NCBI RefSeq assembly: GCF_009659535.1
Contig: NZ_VJZZ01000009.1
Location: 1 to 64,000 of the forward strand
DNA from: Aggregicoccus sp. 17bor-14
Lineage (GTDB): Bacteria; Myxococcota; Myxococcia; Myxococcales; Myxococcaceae
DNA: 64,000 nucleotides
Direction: 5' to 3'
Shown: one piece after another, positions 43,881 through 52,999 of the stretch
Layout: each line of letters opens with the position of its first letter
Numbering within the stretch: the stretch's first letter is position 1
Notes under the pieces: model-generated
Databases searched by the model: none
What the model was told of the DNA's origin: nothing
What the model saw: the letters and a program-made list of their open reading frames with translations, nothing else
Translations under genes and position numbers: made by a program

Positions 43881-44435
43881 ATGTCGAAGACCTTCGAAAA
43901 AGCCGTCACCGGCTTCAACCACAACATCAAGCACAAGGGGAAGGTCTACCACGTCCAGACCGAGGACTCGGGCGTGAACAACCCCCACATCATCACGCAC
44001 CTGTTCGTGGGCGGGAACATCCTCGCGTCGAAGAAGACCTCCTACGCGGACATCCTCAACGCGGAGAACCTCGCGGAGGTGGTGCGCGAGCTGATGGAGG
44101 AGCAGCACAAGGAGATGCTGCGCAACCTCATCAACGGGGTCTACGACAGCTTCGACACCGCGAGCCGCCACTACCAGCCGGGCCAGCTCGCCAGCGCCGA
44201 GGACGCCTCGCGCGTGAAGCTGCAGCCGGGCCAGTCCATGGCGCAGCGCCCCTCGCAGCCCACGCCCCCGCCGCAGCCGCCCCTGCCCCCCGAGGTGCTC
44301 GCCGCGCGCGCGCTCCCCAGCCAGCCGCGCATCAACGAGGTGGGCGTGGAGACGCTGTTCGGCGAGGACCTCATCAGCGAGAAGAGCCTGGACGAGGTCA
44401 TCCTCAGCTACCTCGCGGGCGAAGGCGACTCGTAG
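43881..44435 (+). CDS. Conserved hypothetical protein upstream of ftsE
   Basis: A 184-residue soluble protein of two parts. Residues 1-100 look folded (TGFNHNIKHKGKVYHVQTED, HIITHLFVGGNILASKKTSY, NAENLAEVVRELMEEQHKEM) and read like a conserved N-terminal domain known from Deltaproteobacteria. A Pro/Gln-rich linker (about 115-150) then leads to a short C-terminal helix SEKSLDEVILSYLAGEGDS of the kind used for docking. I do not recognise a defined function. It is 19 bases upstream of ftsE and may share its transcript. The split into domain, linker and tail helix suggests an adaptor role. Confidence 0.8.
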   Translation: MSKTFEKAVTGFNHNIKHKGKVYHVQTEDSGVNNPHIITHLFVGGNILASKKTSYADILNAENLAEVVRELMEEQHKEMLRNLINGVYDSFDTASRHYQPGQLASAEDASRVKLQPGQSMAQRPSQPTPPPQPPLPPEVLAARALPSQPRINEVGVETLFGEDLISEKSLDEVILSYLAGEGDS

Positions 44436-44454
44436 GCCTGTACGGGCGCAGCCG

Positions 44455-45153
44455 ATGATCCAGCTGTTCCACGTCTCCAAGTCCTACCCGGGCGATCCGC
44501 CGACGCTCACGGACATCAACCTGCAGATCGAGAAGGGCGAGTTCGTCTTCCTCACCGGGCCCTCGGGCGCGGGCAAGACGACGCTGCTCAAGCTCATCTT
44601 CTGCGCGGAGAAGGCCACGCGCGGCCAGGTGCTGGTGGGCGGGCGCAACACGGCGCGCATCCGTGAGAGCGCCATCCCCTTCCTGCGCCGCAACATCGGC
44701 GTGGTGTTCCAGGACTTCAAGCTGCTGCCCCACCGCACGGTGGAGGACAACGTGGCCTTCACCCTGGACGTGCTGGGCGTGCCGCGCGCCGAGGCCCGCG
44801 AGCGCGTGCACCGGATGCTCAAGCGCGTGGGGCTCGAGCACAAGGCGGGCACCTACCCCTTGCGCCTGTCGGGCGGCGAGCAGCAGCGCGTGGTCATCGC
44901 GCGCGCGCTCGTGAACGACCCCACCATCCTGCTCGCGGACGAGCCCACGGGGAACCTGGACCCGGCGCTCACGGTGGAGATCATGGACCTGCTCTCCGCG
45001 GTGAACGTGCGCGGCACCACCGTGGTGGTGGCCACCCACGACGCCACGCTGCTCAGCCGCTACCAGAAGCGCACGGTGCGGCTCGAGCGCGGGCAGATCG
45101 TCTCGGACGAGGACGGCGTGAAGGCGGCGCGGCGCATGGTGGGGCTCGAGTGA
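44455..45153 (+). CDS. ftsE: Cell-division ABC ATPase FtsE
   Basis: FtsE powers the FtsEX complex that activates peptidoglycan hydrolases at the division site. The 232-residue ATPase has the Walker A FLTGPSGAGKTTLLKLI, Q-loop VVFQDFKLLPHRTV, the signature LSGGEQQRVVIARAL, Walker B ILLADEPTGNLD and the H-loop ATHDATLL. The FKLLPHRTV segment after the Q-loop is the FtsE form and separates it from LolD. The stop overlaps the ftsX start by four bases, so the pair is coupled. Confidence 0.96.
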   Translation: MIQLFHVSKSYPGDPPTLTDINLQIEKGEFVFLTGPSGAGKTTLLKLIFCAEKATRGQVLVGGRNTARIRESAIPFLRRNIGVVFQDFKLLPHRTVEDNVAFTLDVLGVPRAEARERVHRMLKRVGLEHKAGTYPLRLSGGEQQRVVIARALVNDPTILLADEPTGNLDPALTVEIMDLLSAVNVRGTTVVVATHDATLLSRYQKRTVRLERGQIVSDEDGVKAARRMVGLE

Positions 45154-46052
45154 GCGCGGCGGCCAAGGCGCGCTACTTCCTGCGCTCGGCGGCCGGCGGC
45201 ATCCGCCACGCGCCCTTCGTGCACTTCATCGCCGTGCTCACCATCGCCATCGCGCTCTTCGCCGCGGGGCTCGCGCACGTGGCGGCGGACCGCGTGCAGG
45301 GCCTGCTCTCGAGCCTCGGCGGCGAGGTGCAGCTGACGGTGTACCTGGCGCCGGGGCTGGATGCGCAGGGCGTGCAGCGGGTGCGCGCGGAGCTGCAGCG
45401 GCGCTCGAGGGGTGAGGTGCGCCTCGTGCCTCCGGAGGAGGCGCTCGCGCGGCTGCGCCGGGAGCTCGGCGACCTGGGCGAGACGCTCTCGCAGCTGCCG
45501 GAGAACCCGCTGCCCGCCTCGCTCGAGCTGCAGGTGCCTCCCGAGAGCCGCACCCCCGGCGCGCTGCGCACGCTCGCGACCGAGCTGCGGGCGCTGCCCG
45601 GGGTGAGCGGCGTGGACTACGGCGAGGAGGCGGTGGAGCGGCTCAGCGCCATCGCGCGCGCGCTCACCTACGGAGGCTGGGTGGCGGCGCTGGTCGTGGG
45701 CCTCACCACGGTGATCATCGTCGCGGCCACGCTGCAGCTGGCCATCTACGCGCGGCGCACGGAGATCGAGATCCAGAAGCTGGTGGGCGCGACGGACCGC
45801 TTCGTCAAGGCGCCCTTCCTCCTCGAGGGGCTGCTGCAGGGGCTGCTCGGGGCGGGCGTGGCGCTGGGGGCGCTCGCGGCGTTCGGGCACCTGGTGGGCC
45901 CCTCGCTCGCGCAGCTCCTCTCCTTCCTGCAGGCGCCCGGAGGCTCCGCGCCCCTGGTGCAGACCTCGCTCGCGCTGGAGCTGCTCGCCGGCGGGTGCGC
46001 GCTGGGGCTGGGCGGCAGCTTCGTGGCCGTGGGGCGCTTCCTGCGGGTATGA
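45150..46052 (+). CDS. ftsX: Cell-division ABC permease FtsX
   Basis: A 300-residue membrane protein with the FtsX layout: a first helix (about residues 25-45, VLTIAIALFAAGLAHVA), a large extracytoplasmic loop (about 45-175) with EVQLTVYLAPGLDAQGV and SLELQVPPESRTPG, and three C-terminal helices starting at GWVAALVVGLTTVIIVAATLQLA and including EIEIQKLVGATDRFVKAPFLLEG. It begins at GTG within the ftsE stop and its own stop overlaps the M23-like gene by four bases (ATGA). The outer loop is the expected docking site for the EnvC-like protein encoded next. Confidence 0.95.
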   Translation: MSAAAKARYFLRSAAGGIRHAPFVHFIAVLTIAIALFAAGLAHVAADRVQGLLSSLGGEVQLTVYLAPGLDAQGVQRVRAELQRRSRGEVRLVPPEEALARLRRELGDLGETLSQLPENPLPASLELQVPPESRTPGALRTLATELRALPGVSGVDYGEEAVERLSAIARALTYGGWVAALVVGLTTVIIVAATLQLAIYARRTEIEIQKLVGATDRFVKAPFLLEGLLQGLLGAGVALGALAAFGHLVGPSLAQLLSFLQAPGGSAPLVQTSLALELLAGGCALGLGGSFVAVGRFLRV

Positions 46053-47191
46053 GCGCGCGCAGGGGTCCAGTCCTGCTCGTGCTGCTGCTCGGGCTCGCGC
46101 TCGCGCTGCCCGCGCACGCCACGGACGAGGCCACCGAGCGCGAGGTGGTGCGCGAGCGGCTGGAGGCGCAGCGCGCCGCGCTCGCGCTCATCGCGTCGAA
46201 GAAGGTCTCGGTGCTCGCCTCGGTGGAGCTGCTGCAGCAGTCCGCCGCGGCGAGCGCGCAGCGGGTGCGCGCCCTCGAGCGCGACCTCGCCACCTCGCGG
46301 CGCCGGCTGCAGGTGGCCGAGCGCGAGGAGGCCCTCACCGGAGCGCTCTTGCACGTGCAGCTGCAGCGCCTGGGGCCGCGGCTGTGGGGCTTCTACCGGC
46401 TCACCCGGCGCCAGCCGCTCGAGGCGCTGCTCAGCGCGCAGGACTTCGCGGGGCTCATCTGGCGCAGCCGCGCGCTCAAGGCCACGCTCGCGAGCGACCT
46501 CTCGCTCTTGCAGAGCGCGCGGGCCGCCGCGGCGATGCAGCGGCGCGCGGTGGGGGAGCTCGCGCGCCTTCGCGATGGGCTCTCCGGCCAGCTCGCCTTC
46601 CTGCGCGCGCAGGCGGCCCAGGCGGAAGGGCAGCGGCTCGCGCTGCAGGACGTGCTGGAGAGCCTGAGCAGCGAGGCGAGCCAGGCGCGGCGCGTGGTGC
46701 GCGAGCTGGAGGAGGCCGAGCTGGAGCTCACCCGGCTGCTCGAGGACATGGAGGAGCGCCTGCCCACCAGCGGCTTCGGCGCGCTGCGCGGCAAGCTCCC
46801 GTTCCCCACGCCGGGGCTCGTGGAGGTGGGCTTCGGCAAGGTGGTCAACCCGCGCTTCAACACCGTCACGGTGCAGAAGGGCATGGACATCCGCGCGCCC
46901 CTGGGCACGCCCGTGTACGCGGTGGCCCCGGGGAAGGTGGCCTACGCGGGCTGGCTGCGCGGCTACGGCAACCTGCTCATCCTCGACCACGGGGACGGCT
47001 ACCACTCGCTCATGGCGCACCTCGCGAGCGTGAGGCCCGCCCTGGGCGCGAGCGTCGCCGCGGGCGAGCCCGTCGGGGCGGTGGGGGACACCGGCTCGCT
47101 CAAGGGGGCCTACCTCTACTTCGAGATCCGCAAGCGCGGCGACGCGGTGGACCCGTCCGTATGGCTTGCGGGCGGACGTTCCCCGCACTGA
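46049..47191 (+). CDS. EnvC-like murein hydrolase activator with degenerate LytM domain
   Basis: A 380-residue secreted protein. The signal peptide (VLLVLLLGLALALPAHA) is followed by a coiled coil (about residues 25-245), where FtsX docks in E. coli EnvC. The C-terminal LytM/M23 domain (about 262-372) keeps the fold motifs GTPVYAVAPGKVAYAGW and GYGNLLILDHGDGYHSLMAHL, but the zinc ligands are changed. The HxxxD motif reads QKGMD (Gln276, Asp280), and the HxH motif reads YLY (residues 355-357). An inactive LytM domain is the hallmark of EnvC, which activates amidases instead of cutting peptidoglycan. ATG at 46049 overlaps the ftsX stop by four bases, so ftsE-ftsX-envC-like genes form one coupled unit. 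Confidence 0.9.
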   Translation: MSARRGPVLLVLLLGLALALPAHATDEATEREVVRERLEAQRAALALIASKKVSVLASVELLQQSAAASAQRVRALERDLATSRRRLQVAEREEALTGALLHVQLQRLGPRLWGFYRLTRRQPLEALLSAQDFAGLIWRSRALKATLASDLSLLQSARAAAAMQRRAVGELARLRDGLSGQLAFLRAQAAQAEGQRLALQDVLESLSSEASQARRVVRELEEAELELTRLLEDMEERLPTSGFGALRGKLPFPTPGLVEVGFGKVVNPRFNTVTVQKGMDIRAPLGTPVYAVAPGKVAYAGWLRGYGNLLILDHGDGYHSLMAHLASVRPALGASVAAGEPVGAVGDTGSLKGAYLYFEIRKRGDAVDPSVWLAGGRSPH

Positions 47192-47275
47192 GCGACTGCA
47201 GCTTCGACGCGCTGCGGCGTAGAGTCGTCCCCGTTAGCCTTGGCGAGAGAGGCTCGAACGGGAAGGACTGAAGTC

Positions 47276-48139
47276 GTGGATCTCCTCGGCAGTCTTCAGA
47301 AGGCCCTGCGGCAGATGCTGGTGGCGCGCGGCGTGGAGTCGGTGTTCGTGCGCGCGGGCGGCCAGACGCTGCACACCTACCGGCTGAAGGGCGAGGGCTC
47401 GGGCCCTCCGGTGGTACTGGTGCACGGGCTGGGCGGCACGGCGAACGGCTTCTCGCGGGTGCTGTTCCCGCTGGCGAAGCGCTTCCGCCAGGTGCTCGCG
47501 GTGGACCTGCCGGGCCACGGCTTCTCGCCCGAGCTGTGCGGCGGCCCCATCTGCGTGCGCTCGCAGTTCGAGGCGCTGCAGGCCTTCTGCCGCGAGGTGG
47601 TGGGGGCCCCCTCGTACGTGGTGGGCAACTCGCTGGGCGGAGCCATGGCGGTGGAGCTCGCGGCCGAGTCGCCCGAGCTCGTGCGGGCGCTCGCGCTGGT
47701 GGCCCCCGCGGGAGCGGACCTGCCGCCCGGCCGGCTCGACCAGGTGCTGCACGACATGATCGGGGTGCGCACCGCCGCAGACGCGCGCGCCCTCACCCGG
47801 CGCCTCTTCCACGCGCCGCCCGCAGCCCTGCTGCTCTTCGCGCACGAGCTGCGCAAGTTCTACGGGACGCCCACCGTGCGCGCGATTGCCCAGGAGGCGC
47901 TGGAGGCGCGCGCCGCGCTCGCACCGGCGGTGCTCGGCGGCCTGCAGATGCCCACGCTGCTGCTGTGGGGCGCGAGCGAGAAGCTGCTGCCCTACGAGAG
48001 CCTCGACTACTTCCGGGCGCACCTGCCCTCGCACGCGGAGATCCAGGTGGTGGAGGGCTTCGGGCACATCCCGCAGATGGAGCGTCCGGCAGAGCTCGTA
48101 TCCCACCTCGTCGCCTTCGCGGACGCATCGGGGCTGTAG
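47276..48139 (+). CDS. Alpha/beta hydrolase
   Basis: A 287-residue alpha/beta hydrolase. The oxyanion region is VVLVHGLGGTANGFS, the nucleophile elbow YVVGNSLGGAMAVEL (Ser in GNSLGG), an acid is likely in GASEKLLPYESLDY, and the catalytic His is in EGFGHIPQMERP. GTG at 47276 fits an AAGGA ribosome-binding site. A TTG at 47240 would add 12 residues. There is no signal peptide, so it acts in the cytoplasm. The family covers esterases, meta-cleavage hydrolases and lipases, and the substrate cannot be read. It sits between the FtsEX unit and a CtpA-like protease, with gaps of 84 and 24 bases. Confidence 0.87.
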   Translation: MDLLGSLQKALRQMLVARGVESVFVRAGGQTLHTYRLKGEGSGPPVVLVHGLGGTANGFSRVLFPLAKRFRQVLAVDLPGHGFSPELCGGPICVRSQFEALQAFCREVVGAPSYVVGNSLGGAMAVELAAESPELVRALALVAPAGADLPPGRLDQVLHDMIGVRTAADARALTRRLFHAPPAALLLFAHELRKFYGTPTVRAIAQEALEARAALAPAVLGGLQMPTLLLWGASEKLLPYESLDYFRAHLPSHAEIQVVEGFGHIPQMERPAELVSHLVAFADASGL

Positions 48140-48163
48140 CGGCGGGTGCTAGAGTCCTGCGCC

Positions 48164-49513
48164 GTGACTCCTCTCGCCCCCCGCCTGCGCGCGCTCTGCT
48201 CCGCGGCCCTGCTGCTCGCGGGGCTGCTCGGTGCGCGCCCCGCGCTCGCGCAGCCGGACGAGCGGCCGCCGCACTCGGAGGAGACCTACCGCCAGCTCGA
48301 GCTGTTCTCGCGCGTGCTCTCCTACGTGGAGAACAGCTACGTCGAGGAGCCGGACCGCAAGAAGCTCGTGTACGGCGCCATCCAGGGGATGCTGGACACG
48401 CTGGACCCGCACACGGTGTTCCTGCCCCCGGACGTGTTCCGCGAGCTGAAGATGGACACCTCGGGCGAGTTCGGCGGCCTGGGGATGGAGATTGCCCGAA
48501 AGGGCGACAAGCTCGTGGTGGTGGCCCCGCTGGACGATGCCCCCGCGGCGCGCGCCGGCCTCCGCGCGGGCGACGAGCTGGTGCGCATCGACGGGGAGAG
48601 CACGCAGGGCATGGACCTGGCCGTGGCGATGCGCCGCCTGCGCGGCCCCGCCGGTGAGCGCGTGACGCTGGGCATCCTGCGCGAGGGCTTTCGCACCCCG
48701 CAGGACATCCCCGTGGTGCGCGAGCACGTGCGCGTGGTGTGCGTGGAGGGCGCGCTCTACGAGGGCATCGGCCACGTGCGGGTGAAGAACTTCCAGGACC
48801 ACACGGACCAGCAGCTGCGCAAGGAGCTGGAGCGGCTGCGCGGGCTCAACGGCGGCAAGCCCCTGCGCGGGCTGGTGCTGGACCTGCGCAACAACCCGGG
48901 CGGCCTCCTGGACGAGGCGGTGGCGGTGAGCGATCGCTTCCTGCCCGGCAACCTCACCATCGTGAGCACCCGCGGGCGAAACGGCCGCGGCGCCACCGTG
49001 GAGCGCAGCCGCGACCGCGACACCGAGCCTCCGTACCCGCTCGTGGTGCTGGTGAACGCGGGCAGCGCCTCGGCCTCCGAGATCGTCGCCGGCGCGCTGC
49101 AGGACCACCACCGCGCCGTGGTGATGGGCTCGCAGACCTTCGGCAAGGGCAGCGTGCAGACCGTCATCGAGCTCGAGGACGGCTCCGGCCTCAAGCTCAC
49201 CGTGGCGCGCTACTACACGCCCTCCGGCCGCAGCATCCAGGAGAAGGGCATCACGCCGGACTACCTCGTGCCGGACGCCGACGAGGCGAAGGGCGCGGTG
49301 TACGAGCGCGACCTGCAGCGCCACTTCAAGGCGGAGCCCGCCGTCGCCGCGCGCAGCACCCCGGTGCCCATCACCCCGGCGGAGCACAGCGTGCCGGAGT
49401 GGGCGGCGACCACGGGCATGAAGGACCTCGCCCTGCGCACGGCCCTGGACTACCTGCACGGGGTGCTGGAAACAGCGCCTGCCGCGCCCATGCGCGTGGG
49501 CCAGGCGAAGTAG
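48164..49513 (+). CDS. S41 carboxyl-terminal processing protease (CtpA-like)
   Basis: A 449-residue periplasmic protease starting at GTG. Signal peptide (LLLAGLLGARPALA) is followed by an N-terminal helical region (QLELFSRVLSYVENSYV), a PDZ domain (about residues 85-165) with FGGLGMEIARKGDKLVVV, and the S41 catalytic domain with the serine in NAGSASASEIVAGALQD and lysine in GKGSVQTVIELEDG, the Ser-Lys dyad. DLRNNPGGLLDEAV is the family substrate-loop motif. CtpA-type proteases degrade or mature envelope proteins, often peptidoglycan hydrolases, which fits the FtsEX-EnvC neighbourhood, though that link is inference. Confidence 0.93.
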   Translation: MTPLAPRLRALCSAALLLAGLLGARPALAQPDERPPHSEETYRQLELFSRVLSYVENSYVEEPDRKKLVYGAIQGMLDTLDPHTVFLPPDVFRELKMDTSGEFGGLGMEIARKGDKLVVVAPLDDAPAARAGLRAGDELVRIDGESTQGMDLAVAMRRLRGPAGERVTLGILREGFRTPQDIPVVREHVRVVCVEGALYEGIGHVRVKNFQDHTDQQLRKELERLRGLNGGKPLRGLVLDLRNNPGGLLDEAVAVSDRFLPGNLTIVSTRGRNGRGATVERSRDRDTEPPYPLVVLVNAGSASASEIVAGALQDHHRAVVMGSQTFGKGSVQTVIELEDGSGLKLTVARYYTPSGRSIQEKGITPDYLVPDADEAKGAVYERDLQRHFKAEPAVAARSTPVPITPAEHSVPEWAATTGMKDLALRTALDYLHGVLETAPAAPMRVGQAK

Positions 49514-49582
49514 CGTCAGGGGTGGGTGCTACGCCGGCTTCCGGGCCCTGAAGTGCGAAGGGGTGGGGCCGGGAGGGTGGCG

Positions 49583-50821
49583 ATGGGCGGGAGCAGGGAA
49601 GGCGCGCCGCGTGCGGCGCTGGCCGGAGTGCTGGTGGGCTGGCTCGCAGCGGGGCCGGCCGTGGCGCAGGGGAGGGCGTGGAGGCCTGCGGTGCAGCCCG
49701 CGCGCCGGGCGGACGCGGGACCGTGCGCCGCAGAGGTGCGGGCTTCTTCCGGTTGCGCCGCGCTCGAGGAGGCGCGGCGCGCGTACGACGCCCTGGACAT
49801 GGACGCTGCGCTCGCGCACGCGCGCCGGGCGCGCGCGGCGTTCGCCCTCGAGCGTCCCTCGCGGCGCGGTGAGGCGGAGCGCGAGGCGTGGGAGCTGGAG
49901 CTGGCGGCGCAGTGGGCCCGGGGTGAGGAGGACGAGGCCCTGCGCGAGGCGCAGCGGCTGCTCGCCGTGTACCCCTCCGCGTCCTTCTCGCAGAACCACT
50001 TCCCGCCCGAGGCGCTCGCCGCGCTCGAGCGCGTGCGGGGCCGCGCCCAGGAGGAGGGCGCACCGGAGCTCGTGCGGGCGCCGCCCGTGCGACGGGTGTG
50101 GATCTCCTCCCTGCAGCTCGCTCCGGAGGAGGCGGCGGACGCACCCTGGGCGCCCGCCCCCCGCAGCACGCCCGCGCCGGGCACGGAGGCTCGCGGGATA
50201 GGGCTTCGCCGGGGCGTCGGCTTCGCGCTGGTAGCCACGGGCGCGCTGCTGCTCACCGGCGGGGTGCTCTTCGCGCACGAGGCCTCGAGCCGCGAGGCCG
50301 CGGGACGGGTGCTGCCACCGGACTCCGCGCTCGCGGGAGAGCTGCGCGCCGGCAGCCGGCGCTTCACGGTGATGGCGGACGTGGGCGTGCTGGTGGGGCT
50401 CGCGTGTGCGGGCACGGGCGGCTACCTCGCGCTCTCGAGCCCCCACCCGCGCTCCGGGAAGCGCGACGAGCCGCCGCGGGAGAGGCCGTGGCCCGCGGAT
50501 CCTCCGGGCGGAGCGGACGTGACCGCGGGGCGCGAGGAGAGGACAGGCGCGGGTGAAGAGAGCTCCGCCGCGCGTGCGGACGCGGTGGCCGTGCGCGTCG
50601 CCTACCCCGCGCGAGCGACGGGCCCGTCCACGCGCGAGGACGTGCCTGCTGCGCGGACCGCCGAACCTGCGCTGCGTCCGCCGGAGCGAGCCTCGCGCGC
50701 CATCGCGCCTGCGGCCGCGTCCGTCCGCACGCCGGCGCCACCGCCAGAGCCCCCGGCCGCAGTGGAGGCGCCGGCGCCGCAGCGCCGTCCGCTCGACGAG
50801 GACGACCTGAGGGACGACTGA
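49583..50821 (+). CDS. Hypothetical exported protein with Pro/Ala-rich tail
   Basis: A 412-residue protein I do not recognise. It has a signal peptide (AALAGVLVGWLAAGPAVA), a helical TPR-like region (about residues 55-150) with CAALEEARRAYDALDMDAALAHARRA, two membrane segments (GVGFALVATGALLLTGGVLFA near 212 and ADVGVLVGLACAGTGGYLAL near 257) and a long disordered Arg/Pro/Ala-rich tail (290-412) ending in EDDLRDD. Similar layouts (TPR-like head, two helices) occur in many myxobacterial envelope proteins of unknown function. It starts 69 bases after the protease stop and converges on the next hydrolase, 15 bases apart. Confidence 0.75.
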   Translation: MGGSREGAPRAALAGVLVGWLAAGPAVAQGRAWRPAVQPARRADAGPCAAEVRASSGCAALEEARRAYDALDMDAALAHARRARAAFALERPSRRGEAEREAWELELAAQWARGEEDEALREAQRLLAVYPSASFSQNHFPPEALAALERVRGRAQEEGAPELVRAPPVRRVWISSLQLAPEEAADAPWAPAPRSTPAPGTEARGIGLRRGVGFALVATGALLLTGGVLFAHEASSREAAGRVLPPDSALAGELRAGSRRFTVMADVGVLVGLACAGTGGYLALSSPHPRSGKRDEPPRERPWPADPPGGADVTAGREERTGAGEESSAARADAVAVRVAYPARATGPSTREDVPAARTAEPALRPPERASRAIAPAAASVRTPAPPPEPPAAVEAPAPQRRPLDEDDLRDD

Positions 50822-50836
50822 GTGAGGCCCAACTGC

Positions 50837-51670
50837 TCAGGACGCGAGGAACTGGACGAGGGCGCGGTTGAACTCGTCGGCATGCGAGACGTTGAAGCCG
50901 TGCGGGCCGCCCTTGATGACGACGAGCTTGGCGTTCTTGATCGCCGCGGCCGAGCGCTTGCCACTCACCTCCACGGGCACGATGCCGTCGGCGTCGCCGT
51001 GCAGGACGAGCGTGGGCACGGTGACCTTCTCCAGGTCCTTGCGGAAGTCGGTGCGCCCGAACGCGGCGATGCAGTCCAGCGTGCCCTTCGGCGAGGCGAA
51101 CGCGGCGATGTCGCGCGCGTACAGGCGCATCGGCTCGCTCACCTTGAGCTCGCCGTTCGCCGAGAAGAAGTTGCGGGTGAACTGGTCGAGGAAGACGAGC
51201 CGGTCCGCCTTCACGCCCGTCTCGAAGCCCGCGATGCCCGCGTCGTCGAATCCTCCCTCGGGATTGTCCTTCGACTTGTGCAGGTAGGGCGGCACCGCGC
51301 CCGCGAGCACCGCGCGGGAGACGCGGCCCGTGCCGTAGCGGCTCAGGTAGCGCACCACCTCGCCGCCGCCCATGGAGAAGCCCACCAGCGCCGCGTCGCG
51401 CAGGTCCAGGTGCTCGAGCAGCGCGTGGAGGTCTGCGGCGAAGGTGTCGTAGTCGTAGCCCTGCCACGGCTGCGAGGACTGGCCGAAGCCGCGGCGATCG
51501 TAGGTGATGACCCGGTAGCCCGCGTCGATGAGCGCGGGCAGCTGCTTCTCCCAGGAGCGCCCGCTCAGGGGCCAGCCGTGGATGAGCACCACGGGTCTCC
51601 CGGTGCCATGGTCCTCGTAGTACAGCTCGATGGGAGTGCCGTTCTCGGTGCCGACTTTCACGTACGCCAT
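50837..51670 (-). CDS. Alpha/beta hydrolase, non-heme chloroperoxidase-like
   Basis: A 277-residue cytoplasmic protein of the haloperoxidase/esterase branch. It has VVLIHGWPLSGRSWEKQ at the oxyanion site, ITYDRRGFGQSSQP, nucleophile Ser in LVGFSMGGGEVVRYLSRYG, an Asp in LVLHGDADGIVPVE, and His in IKGGPHGFNVSHADEF. The GFSMGGGE elbow and GDADGIVP stretch are characteristic of bacterial chloroperoxidase-type hydrolases, whose true substrates are usually esters or peracids. ATG at 51670. Monocistronic, with no regulator nearby. Confidence 0.9.
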   Translation of the reverse strand: MAYVKVGTENGTPIELYYEDHGTGRPVVLIHGWPLSGRSWEKQLPALIDAGYRVITYDRRGFGQSSQPWQGYDYDTFAADLHALLEHLDLRDAALVGFSMGGGEVVRYLSRYGTGRVSRAVLAGAVPPYLHKSKDNPEGGFDDAGIAGFETGVKADRLVFLDQFTRNFFSANGELKVSEPMRLYARDIAAFASPKGTLDCIAAFGRTDFRKDLEKVTVPTLVLHGDADGIVPVEVSGKRSAAAIKNAKLVVIKGGPHGFNVSHADEFNRALVQFLAS

Positions 51671-51962
51671 CTGCGCGCCTCCAGTGGGGGAAACCGGGAA
51701 CGGATAGGGAGCGCCGAGGGGGGCGGCAAGGCGTGCCCTGGTCGCTGCCCGGAGGGCTCGTCCGGAGAGGGGGCGGGCGCAGGGCCTGCGGCGAGGCCTT
51801 CGGCCCACGGGCCCACATGGGCGCGAGGCCGCGAGGCCGCAGGGGGGCGCTGTGGGCGCAGGCGCCTGCGCTCGGGGACGCGCCGCGCGGGGTGTGGCCG
51901 GCGGGACGCGCCGGAGGCTGGCACCGCGCATGCTCTGTCCCCACGCCAGGAGGCGTGACGAC

Positions 51963-52943
51963 ATGGGCAAGCGAGTCGGTGTGCTGATGGGCGGGTGGGG
52001 CGAGGAGCGGGAGATCTCCCTCAAGACGGGCGAGGCGGTGGTGGCCGCGCTCGAGGCGCGCGGGCACGCGGTGACGCGCGTCTTCGCCGGGCCCGGGCTG
52101 GACCGGGCCCTGCGCGGCGCGGAGCTGGACGTGGCCTTCCTCGCGCTGCACGGGCGCATGGGGGAGGACGGGCGGGTGCAGGGGCTGCTCGAGCTGCTGG
52201 AGCTGCCCTACACGGGCTCGGGCGTGCTCGCGAGCGCGCTCGCGATGGACAAGCCCGTGGCCAAGCGCCTCTTCCGGCTGCACAACGTGCCCACCCCGCA
52301 CGGCTACAGCACGCCGGCAGCCCCGGCCACGCAGCTGCTCGAGCGCCACGGCGACCTCGGCTTTCCCTGCGTGGTGAAGCCCGCGCGCGGCGGCTCCTCG
52401 GTGGGGCTCGCGCGGGTGTGCGAGCCCGGGGCGCTCGCCGCCGCCATCTGCGAGGCCGCGCGCTACGGCGGCGAGGCGCTGGTGGAGCGCCTCGTGCGCG
52501 GCCGCGAGGTGACGGTGGGCATCCTGGACGACGCGGTCTTGGGCAGCTGCGAGGTGGAGAGCCCGCGCGAGGGCTTCGACTTCGAGGCGAAGTACCGCGG
52601 CGGCGCGCGCTACTTCCTGCCGCCGCGCCTTTCGCCCACGCGGCTCGCCAACGCGGAGGCGCTCGCGCTCGCGGCCTACCGCGCGCTGGGCTGCCGCGGC
52701 TACGGGCGCGTGGACCTGCTGTGCTCGGAGGAGGAGAACGACGTGGTGCTCGAGGTGAACACGCTGCCCGGCCTCACCCCCGTGAGCCTGCTGCCGCGCA
52801 TCGCCGCGCAGGCCGGCCTCGGCTTCCCCGAGCTGCTCGAGCGCGTGCTCGCCCTCGCCACCCACGACCGGGCCGAGCCCTCCGGGCCTGCCGGGCCCGC
52901 CGCCCCCCTGCCGCTCCCTGTGCCGCGCCGCGCCGCCGTCTAG
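51963..52943 (+). CDS. ddl: D-alanine--D-alanine ligase
   Basis: Ddl joins two D-Ala residues for the peptidoglycan stem. The 326-residue ATP-grasp protein has an N-terminal MGGWGEEREISLKTG, ALHGRMGEDGRVQGLLE, YTGSGVLASALAMDKPVAK, the ATP loop VVKPARGGSSVGLARV, and the C-terminal metal site VVLEVNTLPGLTPVSLLP. The start ATG at 51963 fits the conserved N-terminus. A Pro/Ala-rich tail of about 30 residues after the ATP-grasp domain is unusual. A GT2 gene with its own promoter follows. Confidence 0.96.
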   Translation: MGKRVGVLMGGWGEEREISLKTGEAVVAALEARGHAVTRVFAGPGLDRALRGAELDVAFLALHGRMGEDGRVQGLLELLELPYTGSGVLASALAMDKPVAKRLFRLHNVPTPHGYSTPAAPATQLLERHGDLGFPCVVKPARGGSSVGLARVCEPGALAAAICEAARYGGEALVERLVRGREVTVGILDDAVLGSCEVESPREGFDFEAKYRGGARYFLPPRLSPTRLANAEALALAAYRALGCRGYGRVDLLCSEEENDVVLEVNTLPGLTPVSLLPRIAAQAGLGFPELLERVLALATHDRAEPSGPAGPAAPLPLPVPRRAAV

Positions 52944-52999
52944 TGGGGCCTGCGGTGCAGCGGCTCCTTCGGCCCGTGTGCGCGAGGGGAGGGTGGAGT

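Noticed and set aside
44455-45153. Assigning the ATPase to LolD (lipoprotein export)
   Set aside because: The following permease has the FtsX layout and the pair is coupled to an EnvC-like gene, so FtsE fits better.
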